Below, piece after piece: positions 5,513 through 6,517 of a stretch of DNA of 6,517 nt. The translations under genes were made by a program, and so were the position numbers. The DNA is from Sphingobacterium sp. UBA6711 (GTDB lineage: Bacteria; Bacteroidota; Bacteroidia; Sphingobacteriales; Sphingobacteriaceae). Below the pieces are notes generated by a model. The model did not search any database. It saw only the letters and a list, made by a program, of their open reading frames with translations, and was not told the origin of the DNA. The stretch is from the NCBI GenBank assembly GCA_002454415.1, contig DKIT01000196.1, positions 850 to 7,366 on the forward strand, read 5' to 3'. The first letter of the stretch is position 1, and each line of letters opens with the position of its first letter.

Positions 5513-6517
5513 ATGATGAAAATACGTTTCTCACTTTCTTTTGTGGTTGGACTGTTATTTATGTGTGGGCAGTCTGCTTTAGGACAGGGGCATGCAATTT
5601 GGCAATTGGGAAATTCAAACGGTTCAAGCAGTGAATTTGCTTTGGCACCTAATGGGTATAAGAAATTTTTGGAACATGATTTTGGTTATGAAGACAATGC
5701 GTTTATCATCGGTCAATCTTCGATAGCAAATGAGCTGCCCTATGTATTGCCTGGCCCAGCTAATGAATGGGGTGGGACTGGAGGCACCTCCGGTCTGAGA
5801 ACACATTTTTTAAATCTATACTATGTGCTAAACGGCAGTATAGAAGACAGTCAATGCACTCTCCAGGTTAAATTGGCAAATAGTGATCCTAAGAATAGTC
5901 CAACACTACAGATCTTAATCAATGGTAAACCTCATAACTTTGAGATAAAAGAGGGTGCAGGTAATGGTGAACCCCTAAATAACGCTTCAAAATCTGGAAA
6001 TTCGACTATCAGCATACCATTGCCTGCCGATCTCATCAGAAAAGGCGCTAATCAGATTACGATGACTGTCATAAAGGGCGGTTGGGTTGAGTTTGATTCT
6101 TTTAAATTGTTGGGTCCACAACAAGTAAAGCTGATAACAAATTTTACTTCCCTCGTCAAAAATGTTCAGCAGGCTGATTTCGAAGTCCAAGTGGCAGGCA
6201 AACCTGTTCAGCATATGCTGGTTGATCTTTTGAAGCTGAGAGATGAAGAAGAACTGAAAATAGTCTTAGATGGAAAGAAGATTTATGAGAAACCGTTTGA
6301 AAAAGGTGCAGCAAAACTTGAAATACCGATGCCTTATACTGCTAAGAATGTCGTGAGCAAGTATGAAATTTATAGTAATGGACAATTAATACAGTCGTCA
6401 ACCATAAAGAGAGGACCCAAGAGATTAGGGGGCGTTTCAGATTATGTGAACACCATGATTGGTTCGGCGCATTCCAGGTGGATGATAGCGCCAGGACCAT
6501 GGATGCCTTTTGGAATG
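5513..6517 (+). CDS. Secreted GH92-family glycoside hydrolase with N-terminal accessory domains (gene cut by right window edge)
   Basis: The visible 335 residues are N-terminal to the catalytic core. Residues 1-24 are a signal peptide: a basic start, a hydrophobic run FVVGLLFMCG, then SALG before Q25. The cysteine at 18 is not in a good lipobox, so cleavage by signal peptidase I is likelier than lipidation. Residues about 28-200 form a domain with IWQLGNSNGSSSEFALAPNG, DFGYEDNAFIIGQSS and LPYVLPGPANEWGGT. It resembles beta-sandwich accessory domains seen in rhamnogalacturonan lyase-type (PL4-like) proteins and may bind carbohydrate. A linker or second beta domain follows (about 205-300). At 311 the GH92 catalytic region begins: DYVNTMIGSAHSRWMIAPGP then WMPFGM, compare VxPfIGT...xPGAxxPFGM. 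GH92 enzymes are calcium-dependent exo-alpha-mannosidases acting in the periplasm or on the surface. The catalytic acids lie beyond the window, so activity and linkage cannot be judged. Two adjacent ATGs (5513 and 5516) could both serve as start. No SusC/SusD genes are in the window. Confidence 0.85.
   Translation, partial: MMKIRFSLSFVVGLLFMCGQSALGQGHAIWQLGNSNGSSSEFALAPNGYKKFLEHDFGYEDNAFIIGQSSIANELPYVLPGPANEWGGTGGTSGLRTHFLNLYYVLNGSIEDSQCTLQVKLANSDPKNSPTLQILINGKPHNFEIKEGAGNGEPLNNASKSGNSTISIPLPADLIRKGANQITMTVIKGGWVEFDSFKLLGPQQVKLITNFTSLVKNVQQADFEVQVAGKPVQHMLVDLLKLRDEEELKIVLDGKKIYEKPFEKGAAKLEIPMPYTAKNVVSKYEIYSNGQLIQSSTIKRGPKRLGGVSDYVNTMIGSAHSRWMIAPGPWMPFGM

Noticed and set aside
5624..6214. Minus-strand open frames opposite the GH92 gene
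   Set aside because: The plus strand has a continuous frame with a signal peptide and family motifs from 5513 to the edge, so these are antisense shadows.

Overview
The window looks like a chromosomal stretch from a member of the Bacteroidota, most likely a Sphingobacteriaceae-type genome (Sphingobacterium or Pedobacter). The reasons are low GC and AT-rich intergenic DNA, almost no Shine-Dalgarno sequences, several matches to the Bacteroidota promoter pattern (TTTG, about 20 bases, then TAnnTTTG), a PAS-like/LuxR regulator and an AraC regulator of the types common in that phylum, and a secreted GH92 glycosidase. The genus is an inference from protein style, not from a marker gene.

Layout from left to right. 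On the minus strand, 1-563 is the N-terminal part of an acyl-CoA dehydrogenase that runs off the left edge. An AraC-family regulator (740-1606) lies directly upstream of it on the same strand, with its own plausible promoter and an imperfect inverted repeat at about 1691-1744. Next, also on the minus strand, is a DUF2200 gene (1959-2237). It is cut short by an in-frame TAA, and its normal C-terminal tail is still readable in frame beyond the stop, at 1887-1958.

On the plus strand, 2429-3178 encodes an E1-like/ThiF-type adenylating enzyme without the usual catalytic or zinc cysteines. It is followed by 3297-3989, an acyltransferase-like protein resembling the FeeM / N-acyl amino acid synthase and autoinducer-synthase branch of the GNAT fold. 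These two probably work together on a small molecule. A LuxR-type regulator with a PAS-like sensor region (3992-4753, minus) faces them tail to tail with only two bases between the stop codons.

A 759-base gene-free stretch (4754-5512) separates the LuxR gene from a divergent plus-strand gene. It holds several inverted repeats, a 12-base palindrome and a candidate promoter. The last gene (5513 to the right edge) encodes an exported protein: a signal peptide, a domain resembling an accessory domain of polysaccharide-degrading enzymes, and then the opening motif of a GH92 alpha-mannosidase.

The most interesting point is the E1-like plus acyltransferase pair and its possible link to the adjacent LuxR-type regulator. 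No rRNA, tRNA, CRISPR array, complete mobile element or confident intrinsic terminator was seen.
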